Below are positions 8,773 through 16,825 of a DNA stretch of 64,000 nucleotides, one piece after another (the first letter of the stretch is position 1; every line of letters begins with the position of its first letter). This stretch comes from Vannielia litorea (GTDB lineage: Bacteria > Pseudomonadota > Alphaproteobacteria > Rhodobacterales > Rhodobacteraceae). A model generated the notes under the pieces. It made no database searches. It was not told the origin of the DNA and was given only the letters and a program-made list of their open reading frames with translations. Both the position numbers and the translations under genes were made by a program. The stretch is taken from positions 408,641 to 472,640 of the forward strand of contig NZ_JAHVJR010000003.1 in NCBI RefSeq assembly GCF_019801175.1, given 5' to 3'.

Positions 8773-8797
8773 CTGTTTCCTCCCGTTGCCGGCCGGA

Positions 8798-9196
8798 TTA
8801 TTCGGCCGCTTGTTTCATTCCGTTGTCGGCGAGCGTGCCCTTGCCCCAGTCGATCTGGGCTTTCAGCTCTGTGATGGCGGTTGCGAGCTCTGCGCGCTGC
8901 TCTTCCATCTCTTCCACGCGCTGCTCGGCCATCTGCACCGAGGCCTCAAGCTGCCGGTGCTCGCCGTTTTCCATGTCGTAGAGGTCAAGCAGCTGGCGTA
9001 TGTCTTCGAGCGAGAACCCGAACCGTTTGCCGCGCAGGATGAGCGTCAGTCGTGCCTGATCGCGCTTTGTGAAGAGCCGTTTCTGGCCTTCGCGCACCGG
9101 GAACAGAAGCTCCTTGGCCTCGTAGAACCGCAGGGTGCGTGCCGTCACGTTGAACGCGTCACACATCTCGCGGATGGTCAAATATTTCTCCATCAT
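8798..9196 (-). CDS. MerR-family transcriptional regulator (beta-oxidation locus), copy 1
   Basis: 132 residues. An N-terminal winged HTH (MCDAFNVTARTLRFYEAKELL, then LTLILRGKRFGFSLEDIRQLL) is followed by a dimerising coiled coil (about 75-125). There is no metal-binding Cys cluster, so this is not a metal sensor of the classical type. The start at 9196 has GGAGG seven bases upstream. It lies directly upstream of the acyl-CoA dehydrogenase. MerR proteins of the LiuR class control acyl-CoA catabolism in proteobacteria; the same role is inferred here. It is paralogous to the next gene. Confidence 0.9.
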   Translation of the reverse strand: MMEKYLTIREMCDAFNVTARTLRFYEAKELLFPVREGQKRLFTKRDQARLTLILRGKRFGFSLEDIRQLLDLYDMENGEHRQLEASVQMAEQRVEEMEEQRAELATAITELKAQIDWGKGTLADNGMKQAAE

Positions 9197-9290
9197 TTCT
9201 TGCCCTCCGAATGGCTGCCCAAGTGTGTCTTTTCTTGAACGTGCGGGGGACATGATAAGTTGCGCCGGACCATACAAGCATCGCGTGCGC

Positions 9291-9314
9291 TGACGCAGTT
9301 GGAACGCTACGTCA
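9291..9314. promoter_or_regulatory. Imperfect inverted repeat, candidate MerR operator
   Basis: TGACGCA and TACGTCA (6 of 7 bases pair) flank a 10-bp centre upstream of the copy 1 MerR gene. MerR-type operators are dyads within promoters, so the location fits, but no convincing -35/-10 pair was found. Confidence 0.35.
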
Positions 9315-9381
9315 TTTTCCGTTGGGTAAAATATTCGGAAAGCTTACCCGGGGTCATGCGCAACTTTTCTCGCTGCCAAAC

Positions 9382-9404
9382 CGCTTTGGGGGCCACCCAA
9401 AGCG
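9382..9404 (-). terminator. Hairpin downstream of the second merR gene
   Basis: A perfect 9-bp stem (CGCTTTGGG / CCCAAAGCG, loop GGCCA) stands about 64 bp beyond the stop of the second MerR gene. There is no clear U-run on the minus strand, so termination efficiency is uncertain. Confidence 0.4.
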
Positions 9405-9467
9405 CTTTAAAAACTATTTATCGTGATAATTATTTCGGGGTCCGGCGAGAGGTCGCTCACTCGCCTT

Positions 9468-9848
9468 TCAGGAGAGCGAGGCTTCGGTGTCGTCGCGCAA
9501 TTGGCGCAGTTCCGCGATGGTCGAGTCGAGCTCGGCGCGCTGTTTCTCCAGCTCGGCCAACTGCAGGTCTGCGCGCTCGATCCAGATCTCGAGCTGGGGG
9601 CGGCTGCCGTCGCTTTCGTACATCTCAAGCCACTGGCGGATGTTCTCCAGCGAGAAGCCGAACCGGCGGCCGCGCAGGATGAGGGTCATCCGCGCAATCT
9701 CGCGCGGGCCGTAAAAGCGCGACCGACCCTTCTTCTCGGGATCGAGAAGTTCGATGTACTCGTAATAACGCAGCGTGCGAGGCGTCACGTCGAAACGCGC
9801 GCACATTTCCTTGAAACTCAGCCGCTGCTCGGCCTTGTCTTCGGCCAT
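9468..9848 (-). CDS. MerR-family transcriptional regulator, copy 2
   Basis: 126 residues, same layout as the neighbouring MerR: HTH segments MCARFDVTPRTLRYYEYIELL and MTLILRGRRFGFSLENIRQWL, then a C-terminal coiled coil rich in Glu, Leu and Arg. The near-identical recognition region implies a local duplication and possibly overlapping operators. It is divergent from the thioesterase/MATE operon, so it may control that promoter too. The ligand is unknown; no Cys cluster is present. Confidence 0.9.
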   Translation of the reverse strand: MAEDKAEQRLSFKEMCARFDVTPRTLRYYEYIELLDPEKKGRSRFYGPREIARMTLILRGRRFGFSLENIRQWLEMYESDGSRPQLEIWIERADLQLAELEKQRAELDSTIAELRQLRDDTEASLS

Positions 9849-9944
9849 GGGCGATGGCTCCCCGGCTTGACTTCCCCAACTCGGGCCTAGCCTAAATCAG
9901 AGGCAGGCGCTTATCAATCGCGCAGGGTTGCGGGCGGCCCGGCG

Positions 9945-9975
9945 CAGAAGGATAGTGGGCTGACCAGAAGGATAG
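9945..9975 (+). repeat. Two direct 11-bp repeats upstream of a thioesterase gene
   Basis: CAGAAGGATAG occurs at 9945-9955 and 9965-9975, exactly 20 bp apart, immediately before the AGGAAGG ribosome-binding site of the next gene. Two direct repeats two helical turns apart could be regulator half-sites. Confidence 0.35.
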
Positions 9976-9986
9976 GAAGGACCCCG

Positions 9987-10475
9987 ATGAGCGATTTCAG
10001 CGTGGACTGGGTGCAGTCATTCATTGACGCCTTGCCCTATTCGAAGGCGCTCGGGATGCGGGCCGACGAGGTTTCGGAGGGGCGGGTGAGCATTTCGATG
10101 CCCTATGCGGAGGCATTGGCGGGCGATGGCGAGGTGCTGCACGGGGGCGCGATCTCGGCGCTAATGGATACCACCAGCGGCACGGCGGTGATGACGCTGC
10201 CCAAGGGGCTGGGCACGGCCACGCTCGACCTGCGGATCGACTACATGCGCGCCGCCACGCCGGGCCAGCGGGTGCGGGCCTCGGCGGAGTGCTACCATAT
10301 CACCCGCACGGTGGTGTTCGTGCGCACGACCGCGTGGGACGAGGATGAGAGCAAGCCGGTCGCCACGGCGGCGGGGGCATTTACCTATGGCCACATGCGC
10401 GCCCCGCGCACGCCTGAGGAGATGCAGGCGGCGATGCAGGCGCTGGCGACCCGTCAGAAGGAGCTGGGCCAATGA
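9987..10475 (+). CDS. PaaI-type hotdog-fold thioesterase, copy 1
   Basis: 162 residues of the PaaI/YbgC-like hotdog family, which hydrolyses acyl- or aryl-CoA. The hallmark EVLHGGAISALMDTTSG contains the HGG motif and the catalytic Asp on the long helix; the LDLRIDYMRAATPGQRV strand also fits. ATG 9987 follows AGGAAGG. The stop overlaps the start of a second thioesterase (ATGA). It may recycle CoA from dead-end acyl-CoAs of the adjacent beta-oxidation locus (inference). Confidence 0.9.
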   Translation: MSDFSVDWVQSFIDALPYSKALGMRADEVSEGRVSISMPYAEALAGDGEVLHGGAISALMDTTSGTAVMTLPKGLGTATLDLRIDYMRAATPGQRVRASAECYHITRTVVFVRTTAWDEDESKPVATAAGAFTYGHMRAPRTPEEMQAAMQALATRQKELGQ

Positions 10476-10996
10476 AGACGCCGGAACCCGTGCAGGTGAT
10501 CAAGGAGCGGCGAGACATGGCGCTGAACGCGCTGGTGGGCGGCATCAACTTTGTGCAGTTCCTCGGTATCCGGTTTGACCGGAGGGGCGACGAGCTGACC
10601 GCCGTGCTGCCCTACGACCAAAAGCTGATCGGCAACCCGATGCTGCCCGCGCTCCACGGTGGGGCGACGGCGGGCTTTTTGGAAGTGGCAGCGGTGGTGC
10701 AGCTGGCTTGGCAGGAGCTTTGGGGCCAGATCGAGGGCGGGCCGTTTGACCCCGAACGCTTTGCCGCCGAGGGCCGACCGCGCCTGCCGAAGACCATCGA
10801 CTTTTCGGTCGATTACCTGCGCGCGGGCCTGCCGCGCGATGCCTATGCCCGCGCAAGGGTCAACCGTTCCGGTCGGCGATATGCCTCTGTTCACGTCGAG
10901 GCGTGGCAGGACAACGTGAACCGCCCCTTTGCTCAAGCCACCGGCCATTTTCTGATGCCGCAGCCAAAGCAAGATGACGACCCAAGCGGCGGCTGA
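10472..10996 (+). CDS. PaaI-type hotdog-fold thioesterase, copy 2
   Basis: 174 residues; a diverged relative of the preceding thioesterase with ALHGGATAGFLEVAA in place of the usual HGG-x-D helix and KTIDFSVDYLRAGLP for the core strand. The acidic position on the helix is Glu, not Asp. It starts within the stop of copy 1 and overlaps the MATE gene by 23 bp. The pair may act as a heteromer, since hotdog enzymes are dimers or tetramers. Confidence 0.88.
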   Translation: MKTPEPVQVIKERRDMALNALVGGINFVQFLGIRFDRRGDELTAVLPYDQKLIGNPMLPALHGGATAGFLEVAAVVQLAWQELWGQIEGGPFDPERFAAEGRPRLPKTIDFSVDYLRAGLPRDAYARARVNRSGRRYASVHVEAWQDNVNRPFAQATGHFLMPQPKQDDDPSGG

Positions 10997-12317
10997 GGCG
11001 GCTGCGGCGGGCAAGCCCGTCACTCACCGGCGTATTCTGCATATCGCGGTTCCGATCGTGATCTCCAACGCCACGGTGCCGATCCTCGGCGCGGTGGATA
11101 CCGGCGTGGTCGGGCAGTTGGGCGACCCGGTGCCGATTGGCGCGGTGGGGATCGGGGCAATCATCCTGACGGCGATCTACTGGGCCTTCGGCTTTCTGAG
11201 AATGGGCACGGTGGGGCTGACGAGCCAGGCCGAAGGGGCGGGCGATGCGGCGGAGGTTGCGGCCCTGCTGGTGCGCGCGCTGCTCATCGCGGCGGCGGGC
11301 GGGGCGCTGCTGATCTTGCTTCAATATCCGCTCTTCGCGGGCGGCTTTGCGCTCTCGCCTGCCAGCCCGGAAGTGGAGGAGGCCGCGCGGAGTTACATGG
11401 CCATCCGGGTCTGGTCGGCGCCCGGCGCGATTGCGGTTTATGGCCTGACCGGCTGGCTCATTGCCAAGGAGCGCACGCGCGGTGTGCTGGTGATCCAGCT
11501 TTGGATGAATCTCACCAACATCGCGCTCGACTTCCTTTTCGTGCTGGGCTTCGGCTGGGGCGTGGAAGGGGTGGCGCTGGCGACTTTCATCGCCGAATGG
11601 TCCGGCGCCGGGCTGGGCCTGTGGCTCTGCCGCGATGCCTTTGCGGGCGGTTACTGGAAAGACCGCGCGCTGGTGTTCGACCGGGTGCGGCTGCTCCACA
11701 TGGCCACCGTCAACACCAACATCCTGTTGCGGACGTTGATGCTGAACGTGATCTTCGTCTCCTTCCTCTTTCTCGGTGCCCGCTTTGGCGACGTGAAGCT
11801 GGCGGCCAACCAGATCCTGCTGCAATTTCTCTACATCACCTCCTACGCGCTCGACGGTTTTGCCTTTGCGGCGGAGGTCTTCATCGGGCAGGCATATGGG
11901 CGCAGGAGCCCGGTGGCGGTGCGTCGCGGGGCTGTGATGACGAGCCTATGGGGTGGCGGAACCGGCGTGGTGCTGGGGCTGGCCTTTTTGGCGCTGGGGC
12001 CGTGGATCATTGATGTGATGACCACCGCGCCGGGGGTGCGGGAGGCAGCGCGGGCGCATTTGGGGTGGATGGTGCTGGCGCCGTTCGTGGGCGCGGCGGC
12101 ATGGATGCTCGATGGCATCTACATCGGCGCGACCCGGAGCCGCGACATGCGCAACCTGATGTTCCTCGCGCTGCTCTGCTATGGCGCGGCGGTTGCCGTG
12201 CTGATCCCGCTGATGGGCAACCATGGGGTCTGGGCGGCGCTGCTGGTGAGCTTTGCGGCGCGCGGCGTGTTCATGGGGTGGCGCTACCCGGCGCTGGAGC
12301 GGGAGGCGGCGGGGTAG
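10974..12317 (+). CDS. MATE-family efflux transporter (DinF-like)
   Basis: 447-residue multidrug and toxic compound extrusion protein with about twelve membrane helices. The N-terminal IAVPIVISNATVPILGAVDTGVVG segment is typical of the DinF branch, and the two halves repeat. It exports organic cations or other small molecules using Na+ or H+ gradients; the substrate cannot be told. It overlaps the preceding thioesterase by 23 bp, so the three plus-strand genes form one operon. Confidence 0.92.
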   Translation: MTTQAAAEAAAAGKPVTHRRILHIAVPIVISNATVPILGAVDTGVVGQLGDPVPIGAVGIGAIILTAIYWAFGFLRMGTVGLTSQAEGAGDAAEVAALLVRALLIAAAGGALLILLQYPLFAGGFALSPASPEVEEAARSYMAIRVWSAPGAIAVYGLTGWLIAKERTRGVLVIQLWMNLTNIALDFLFVLGFGWGVEGVALATFIAEWSGAGLGLWLCRDAFAGGYWKDRALVFDRVRLLHMATVNTNILLRTLMLNVIFVSFLFLGARFGDVKLAANQILLQFLYITSYALDGFAFAAEVFIGQAYGRRSPVAVRRGAVMTSLWGGGTGVVLGLAFLALGPWIIDVMTTAPGVREAARAHLGWMVLAPFVGAAAWMLDGIYIGATRSRDMRNLMFLALLCYGAAVAVLIPLMGNHGVWAALLVSFAARGVFMGWRYPALEREAAG

Positions 12318-12353
12318 GGGAGCTACGAATGGCCCGGCCATGTGTGGATTGCC

Positions 12354-12698
12354 TCAATCGAGGATCGACAGCACGGATTCCGGCGGGCGGCCGATGGCGG
12401 CCTTGCTGTTGAAGAAAACGATGGGGCGCTCGATGATGATCGGATCAGCGGCCATGGCGGCGAAGAGCATATCCTGCGGCGTGTCTTCCGAGAGCGCCTT
12501 GGCAGGCTCCTCCTTGCGGCGGATCATGGCGAGTGGAACCACGCCCAGTTCGGCGGCGGCGCGTTCCAGCTCTTCGGCATCGGGCGGGTTTTGCAGGTAG
12601 AGCCGCACCTCGGGGGTGTAGCCGTTATCTTCCAGCAGTTTCAGCGTTTCGCGCGACTTGGAGCAGCGCGGGTTGTGCCAGATGACGGGGTTGCTCAT
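12354..12698 (-). CDS. ArsC-family arsenate reductase-like protein
   Basis: 114 residues of the glutaredoxin-linked ArsC family: catalytic Cys in WHNPRCSKSRETL near the N-terminus, then PLAMIRRKE and IIERPIVFF typical of the fold. Start 12698 is preferred over ATG 12704 because it overlaps the pyrD stop (ATGA) and has GAGAGG at better spacing. With no ars operon nearby, it may be a general YffB/ArsC-type protein and not a dedicated arsenate enzyme. Confidence 0.88.
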   Translation of the reverse strand: MSNPVIWHNPRCSKSRETLKLLEDNGYTPEVRLYLQNPPDAEELERAAAELGVVPLAMIRRKEEPAKALSEDTPQDMLFAAMAADPIIIERPIVFFNSKAAIGRPPESVLSILD

Positions 12699-13753
12699 AG
12701 CCATGCCTCTCTGTCGGTGCCGATGGCCTGAGAGATGTGAGTGTAGCCGCGCGCGGCAAGGATATCGTCGAGGCCGCGGGCAATGCGGGCGGCGAGGCTG
12801 ATGCCGTGGTAAACCATCGCGGTATAGAGCTGCACGGCGGAGGCCCCAGCGGTGATCTTGGTGAAGGCCTCTTCGGCGGTGCTGATGCCGCCGACGCCGA
12901 TGAGGGGGATCTGCCCCTCGGTGGCGCGGGAGAGGCGGGCCAGCACGCGGGTGGATTTTTCAAAGAGGGGCGCGCCGGAGAGGCCGCCGGTTTCGCCAGC
13001 GTGGGCGCTTTGTAGATCGTCACGGCTGAGCGTGGTGTTGGTGGCGATGATCGCATCAACCCCGGTGCTGCGGGCGACGAGGGCGATGTCCTCGATCTCC
13101 TGCGCTTCCAGATCGGGCGCGATCTTGAGGAAGACCGGAATGGGCCGCTCCAGCACGTTGCGGGCGGCGATGACACCGTTCAGCAAGGCGGTGAGCGCGT
13201 CGGCGCCTTGCAGGTCGCGCAGCTTTTCGGTGTTGGGGCTGCTCACGTTGACGGTGGCGAAATCGAGATGCGCACCGCAGCGGCTGAGCACGGTTGCAAA
13301 ATCTGCGGCGCGGTCGGCGCTGTCTTTGTTGGCGCCGAGGTTGAGGCCGATGGGAAAGCCTTGTGGCCGAGCTTCAAGCCGGGCGACCATAACCTCCATT
13401 CCCTCGTTGTTGAAGCCGAAGCGGTTGATCGCGGCCCGATCCTCGGTGAGCCGGAACAGGCGGGGCTTGGGGTTGCCGGGCTGCGGGCGCGGCGTGACCG
13501 CACCCAGCTCGATGAAGCCGAAGCCTGCGCGGGCGAGCGGGCGCATCGCGGTGCCGTTCTTGTCAAACCCCGCTGCCAGCCCGACCGGGTTGGGCAGGGC
13601 GAGACCCGCCAGTTCGGTGGCAAGGCGGGGCGACGTAACTGGGCCGGGCAGGGGGGCGAAGGGGCTGTGGAGGGCCTTGAGGGCGAGGCCGTGGGCGCGC
13701 TCCGGGTCAAGTTTGCGGAGCGCGGTCAGGCCCAGTTGCTCGATCAGGCTCAC
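12695..13753 (-). CDS. pyrD: Dihydroorotate dehydrogenase (quinone), class 2
   Basis: 352-residue flavoenzyme that oxidises dihydroorotate to orotate at the membrane, passing electrons to quinone (pyrimidine synthesis). Class 2 marks: GFDKNGTAMRPL, GFGFIELGAVTPRPQPGNP, NRFGFNNEG, and VNVSSPNT with the catalytic Ser. The start is taken as GTG 13753, which forms a GTGA overlap with the upstream DUF952 stop and gives the usual family length; longer readings add an unconserved, basic extension. The 3' end overlaps the ArsC-like gene. Confidence 0.95.
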   Translation of the reverse strand: MSLIEQLGLTALRKLDPERAHGLALKALHSPFAPLPGPVTSPRLATELAGLALPNPVGLAAGFDKNGTAMRPLARAGFGFIELGAVTPRPQPGNPKPRLFRLTEDRAAINRFGFNNEGMEVMVARLEARPQGFPIGLNLGANKDSADRAADFATVLSRCGAHLDFATVNVSSPNTEKLRDLQGADALTALLNGVIAARNVLERPIPVFLKIAPDLEAQEIEDIALVARSTGVDAIIATNTTLSRDDLQSAHAGETGGLSGAPLFEKSTRVLARLSRATEGQIPLIGVGGISTAEEAFTKITAGASAVQLYTAMVYHGISLAARIARGLDDILAARGYTHISQAIGTDREAWL

Positions 13754-14088
13754 AGCACGCCTTCGGGGAAGATATGGCCCGCCTGCCCAAGCGGCAGGGA
13801 CTTGTCCCACACCACTTCGGAGAGGGCGAGCCGCCGGTAGAGGTGCGGAAAGAGCGCGCCGCCGCGGGATGGCTCCCACTTGAGGGCCTCGCCAAGCGCA
13901 TCGGGGTCGAAGGAGACCAGCACGAGGTCTGACTCCTCGGAGAAATGCTTGGCGGCGGTCTCCACCACCTGCGCGGAGGTGGAAAAGTGGATGAAACCGT
14001 CAGCCACATCGACGGGGGCACCATCCGTCAGGCCGGCAGCGCGGAAGGCGTCCCACTCGGGGCGGCGAAAGATCTTGTAGATCAGCAT
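13750..14088 (-). CDS. DUF952 family protein
   Basis: 112 residues matching the DUF952 pattern: an N-terminal IYKIFRRPEWDAF, the conserved DGFIHFSTSAQVVETAAKHF, and a C-terminal HLYRRL segment with hydrophobic core. Biochemical role unknown. It is the first gene of a three-gene overlapping set with pyrD and the ArsC-like gene. Start 14088 fits the family N-terminus, though its ribosome-binding site is weak. Confidence 0.85.
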   Translation of the reverse strand: MLIYKIFRRPEWDAFRAAGLTDGAPVDVADGFIHFSTSAQVVETAAKHFSEESDLVLVSFDPDALGEALKWEPSRGGALFPHLYRRLALSEVVWDKSLPLGQAGHIFPEGVL

Positions 14089-14310
14089 GGGTCGGAGATG
14101 CCCCGGAACGCGGCGAGGGTCAAGCGGGGCCGCGGGCAGCATGGGAGCGAGCGGAGGCATGAGGGGTGACCTAGGGGCATGGGCTGGCGCGACAGGTCCG
14201 GTCTTTGCCAGATGCCCGGAGAGGTGAGGAAAGACGCAGCGTTCCCCCTTTGACTCTCGGGGTGCGGGGGGCCAACATCGGGCAATAATCCAACCGGGAG
14301 CTAATCAAAA

Positions 14311-15879
14311 ATGTCCTCCAAGATCCTCTCCTCCGTGGCCGCGCTGGCGCTGACAGCCGGGGCTGCCTCTGCCGAGTATTCGCTGACCATTCTCCACACC
14401 AACGACTTTCACGCGCGCTTCGAGCCGATCTCCAAGTACGACGGCCCGTGCTCGGTGGAAGACAACGATGCCGGTGAGTGCTTTGGTGGTTCCGCCCGCC
14501 TGATGACAGCGATGCAGGATGCCAAGGCGCGGTCCAACAACTGGATCCTCGTGGATGGCGGTGACCAGTTTCAGGGCACACTCTTCTACACCTATTACAA
14601 AGGCAAGCTCGCCGCCGAGATGATGAACCAGATGGGCTACACGGCGATGACCGTGGGCAACCACGAGTTCGACGATGGCCCCGAAGTGCTTGCGGGCTTC
14701 ATCGACGCGGTCGAGTTCCCGGTGCTGATGTCGAATGCCGATGTGTCGGGCGAGCCGCTGCTGGCCGATGCGATCATGAAGAGCACGGTGATCGAGCAGG
14801 GTGGCGAGAAGATCGGCCTGATCGGCCTCACCCCGCAGGACACCGATGAGTTGGCCTCTCCCGGCCCCAACGTGATCTTCACCGCGCCAGTCGATGCCGT
14901 GCAGGGCGAGGTCGACAAGCTGACCGATGAGGGCGTGAACAAGATCATCGTGCTCTCGCACTCGGGCTACGTGATCGATCAGACGGTGGCCGAGGGCACC
15001 ACGGGCGTTGACGTGATCGTGGGCGGCCACTCCAACACCCTGCTGGGCAAGATGGATGGCGCCGAAGGCCCATATCCGACCGTGGTGAACGGCGTGCAGA
15101 TCGTGCAGGCGTACGCCTACGGCAAGTTCCTTGGCGAGCTGAACGTGACCTTCGATGACGAAGGCGTCGTGACCGAGGCCGTGGGTGCGCCCATCGTGAT
15201 GAGCGGCGAAGTGGTCGAGGACGAGGCCACCAAGGCACGCATCGCCGAGGCCGCCCAGCCGCTGGAAGAGATCCGCAACCGCGTGGTGGCCGAGGCTGCC
15301 GAAGCCATCGAGGGCAACCGCGACGTCTGCCGGGCCGAAGAGTGCTCGATGGGCAACCTCGTGGCCGACGCGATGCTCGACCGGGTGAAGGATCAGGGCA
15401 TCTCCATCGCCATCGCCAACTCGGGCGGGCTGCGTGCCTCGATCGACGCGGGCGAGGTGACGATGGGCGAAGTGCTCACCGTGCTGCCGTTCCAGAACAC
15501 GCTCTCGACCTTCCAGGTCTCCGGGGCCGTGGTGAAGGACGCGCTCGAGAACGGCGTGAGCCAGGTTGAAGAGGGGGCGGGCCGCTTCCCGCAGGTTGCC
15601 GGCCTGAAGTTCTCCTTTGATGCCGCCGCCGAGCCGGGCAGCCGCGTGTCGGACGTGATGGTGCAGGAAGGTGAGGAGTGGCTGCCGCTCGACGCCGAAA
15701 AGACCTATGGCCTCGTGTCCAACAACTACGTCCGCAATGGCGGCGACGGCTACAAGATGTTCGTGGATGCCGAGAACGCCTATGACTTCGGGCCGGACCT
15801 TGCCGATGTGACCGCCGAGTACATCGCCGAGAACGCGCCCTACACGCCCTACACCGATGGGCGGATCACCAAGAAGTAA
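14311..15879 (+). CDS. Periplasmic 5'-nucleotidase / UDP-sugar hydrolase family
   Basis: 522 residues with a Sec signal peptide (about 1-21, ending ASA). The metallophosphatase domain shows all metal-ligand motifs: ILHTNDFHARF, DGGDQFQG, GNHEFDDG, LSHSGY and GGHSN. The C-terminal substrate-binding domain has NSGGLRASI and VSNNYVRNGGDGY. It removes phosphate from extracellular nucleotides so that nucleoside and phosphate can be imported. ATG 14311 follows GGGAG. It appears to be a single-gene unit ending in a strong terminator. No Pho box was recognised upstream. Confidence 0.93.
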   Translation: MSSKILSSVAALALTAGAASAEYSLTILHTNDFHARFEPISKYDGPCSVEDNDAGECFGGSARLMTAMQDAKARSNNWILVDGGDQFQGTLFYTYYKGKLAAEMMNQMGYTAMTVGNHEFDDGPEVLAGFIDAVEFPVLMSNADVSGEPLLADAIMKSTVIEQGGEKIGLIGLTPQDTDELASPGPNVIFTAPVDAVQGEVDKLTDEGVNKIIVLSHSGYVIDQTVAEGTTGVDVIVGGHSNTLLGKMDGAEGPYPTVVNGVQIVQAYAYGKFLGELNVTFDDEGVVTEAVGAPIVMSGEVVEDEATKARIAEAAQPLEEIRNRVVAEAAEAIEGNRDVCRAEECSMGNLVADAMLDRVKDQGISIAIANSGGLRASIDAGEVTMGEVLTVLPFQNTLSTFQVSGAVVKDALENGVSQVEEGAGRFPQVAGLKFSFDAAAEPGSRVSDVMVQEGEEWLPLDAEKTYGLVSNNYVRNGGDGYKMFVDAENAYDFGPDLADVTAEYIAENAPYTPYTDGRITKK

Positions 15880-15896
15880 GCCGGTTCAGGCTACGG

Positions 15897-15925
15897 AAAG
15901 GGCGCTCTTCGGGGCGCCCTTTTTT
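15897..15925 (+). terminator. Rho-independent terminator of the 5'-nucleotidase gene
   Basis: An 8-bp stem AAGGGCGC / GCGCCCTT with a short loop is followed by T6, 18 bp after the stop codon. Confidence 0.9.
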
Positions 15926-16354
15926 GTTGGGGAAGTAGAGGATTGTGTTTGGTTTGATCGCTTTGTTGGCTCGCGTGCAGAAATCCTTGAGCGAGACACC
16001 GCAGAGTAGGCTGCGGCATTTGCCCTAGTGCGCGAGTGGCGAAGTCAGGGGCGGCGGCGGATGATCTCTGGGGTAGATTTTGGTCCGCCGCTGTGGCGTC
16101 GGCGGAGCAGTGCAAAATAGAGCACGGTGCAGAAACACAAAGACCCGAGAACCCAATAAAACATGTTAGAAACCCACGACTTGACCTAACTCAACCCAAG
16201 GGTGCGCGCAGGCGGGCCGCATTGCAAGACGTTAGGTCAACATACCCCCGTCATCGGCGGTGTGACGCCAATTCGCAACGAAGTAGTTAACAAAGTAGGC
16301 TCAAAAGTTAACGCTCACGTCCAGGACGCTAACGCACCGAGCGAGGAGGACTGC
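15926..16354. other. Non-coding stretch, lower GC, with inverted and direct repeats
   Basis: About 430 bp between a terminator and the GFA gene. Base composition is more AT-rich than the surroundings. A 75-codon minus-strand reading frame here has no ribosome-binding site and coding-unlike composition, so it is not called. Visible elements are a separated 10-bp inverted repeat (16181-16240) and two GTTAAC-containing boxes (near 16286 and 16310). It probably holds the GFA promoter; a small RNA cannot be excluded. Confidence 0.5.
16181..16240. repeat. Perfect 10-bp inverted repeat with 40-bp spacer
   Basis: TTGACCTAAC (16181-16190) and GTTAGGTCAA (16231-16240) are exact reverse complements, with centres 50 bp apart. 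The spacing is too long for a simple terminator and suits two protein-binding sites or a looped operator. Confidence 0.6.
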
Positions 16355-16822
16355 ATGGAAGGGCGCTGCACCTGCGGAGAAATCCGCTACCGGCTGACCG
16401 ACAAGCCGCTGTTTGCCCATTGCTGCCACTGCACATGGTGCCAGCGCGAAACCGGCTCGGCCTTTGTGCTGAACGCTATGATCGAGCGGGCCTGCGTGGA
16501 GGTGCATCACGGCGCGCCTGAAGCGGTTGTGACGCCGTCGGCCAGTGGCAGAGGGCAGGTCATCCATCGCTGCCCGCGCTGCAAGGTGGCACTCTGGAGC
16601 CATTACTCTGGCGCAGGCGAGCTGATTGCCTTTGTCCGGGTCGGCACGCTGGAGGAGTCTGCACAGGTGCCGCCCGACATTCACATATTCACCGAAACAA
16701 AACTGCCTTGGGTGGTGATCCCCGAAGGCGTGCCGGTGATGAAGGAGTTCTATCGCCGATCGGAGCATTGGCCCGATTGGGCGCTGGAACGGCGCGACAG
16801 GGCACTGGCGCACCGGATGTGA
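16355..16822 (+). CDS. GFA (glutathione-dependent formaldehyde-activating/CENP-V) family zinc protein
   Basis: 155 residues of the Mss4-like GFA fold. The zinc ligands are visible: CTCG at residues 5-8, HCCHCTWCQ at 22-30 and HRCPRCK in the C-terminal half. Family members bind glutathione adducts of formaldehyde, but most homologues have no proven activity. ATG 16355 follows a strong GAGGAGG site. An in-frame upstream extension lacks a ribosome-binding site. It converges with the next gene, with stops only three bases apart. Confidence 0.9.
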   Translation: MEGRCTCGEIRYRLTDKPLFAHCCHCTWCQRETGSAFVLNAMIERACVEVHHGAPEAVVTPSASGRGQVIHRCPRCKVALWSHYSGAGELIAFVRVGTLEESAQVPPDIHIFTETKLPWVVIPEGVPVMKEFYRRSEHWPDWALERRDRALAHRM

Positions 16823-16825
16823 GGC

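Noticed and set aside
12354..12698. Arsenic-resistance operon around the ArsC-like gene
   Set aside because: The gene is coupled to pyrD and DUF952; the ArsR/permease pair is 22 kb away, so no operon is supported.
15891..16115. 75-codon minus-strand frame after the 5'-nucleotidase
   Set aside because: It begins without a ribosome site, runs through the terminator and has no recognisable features.
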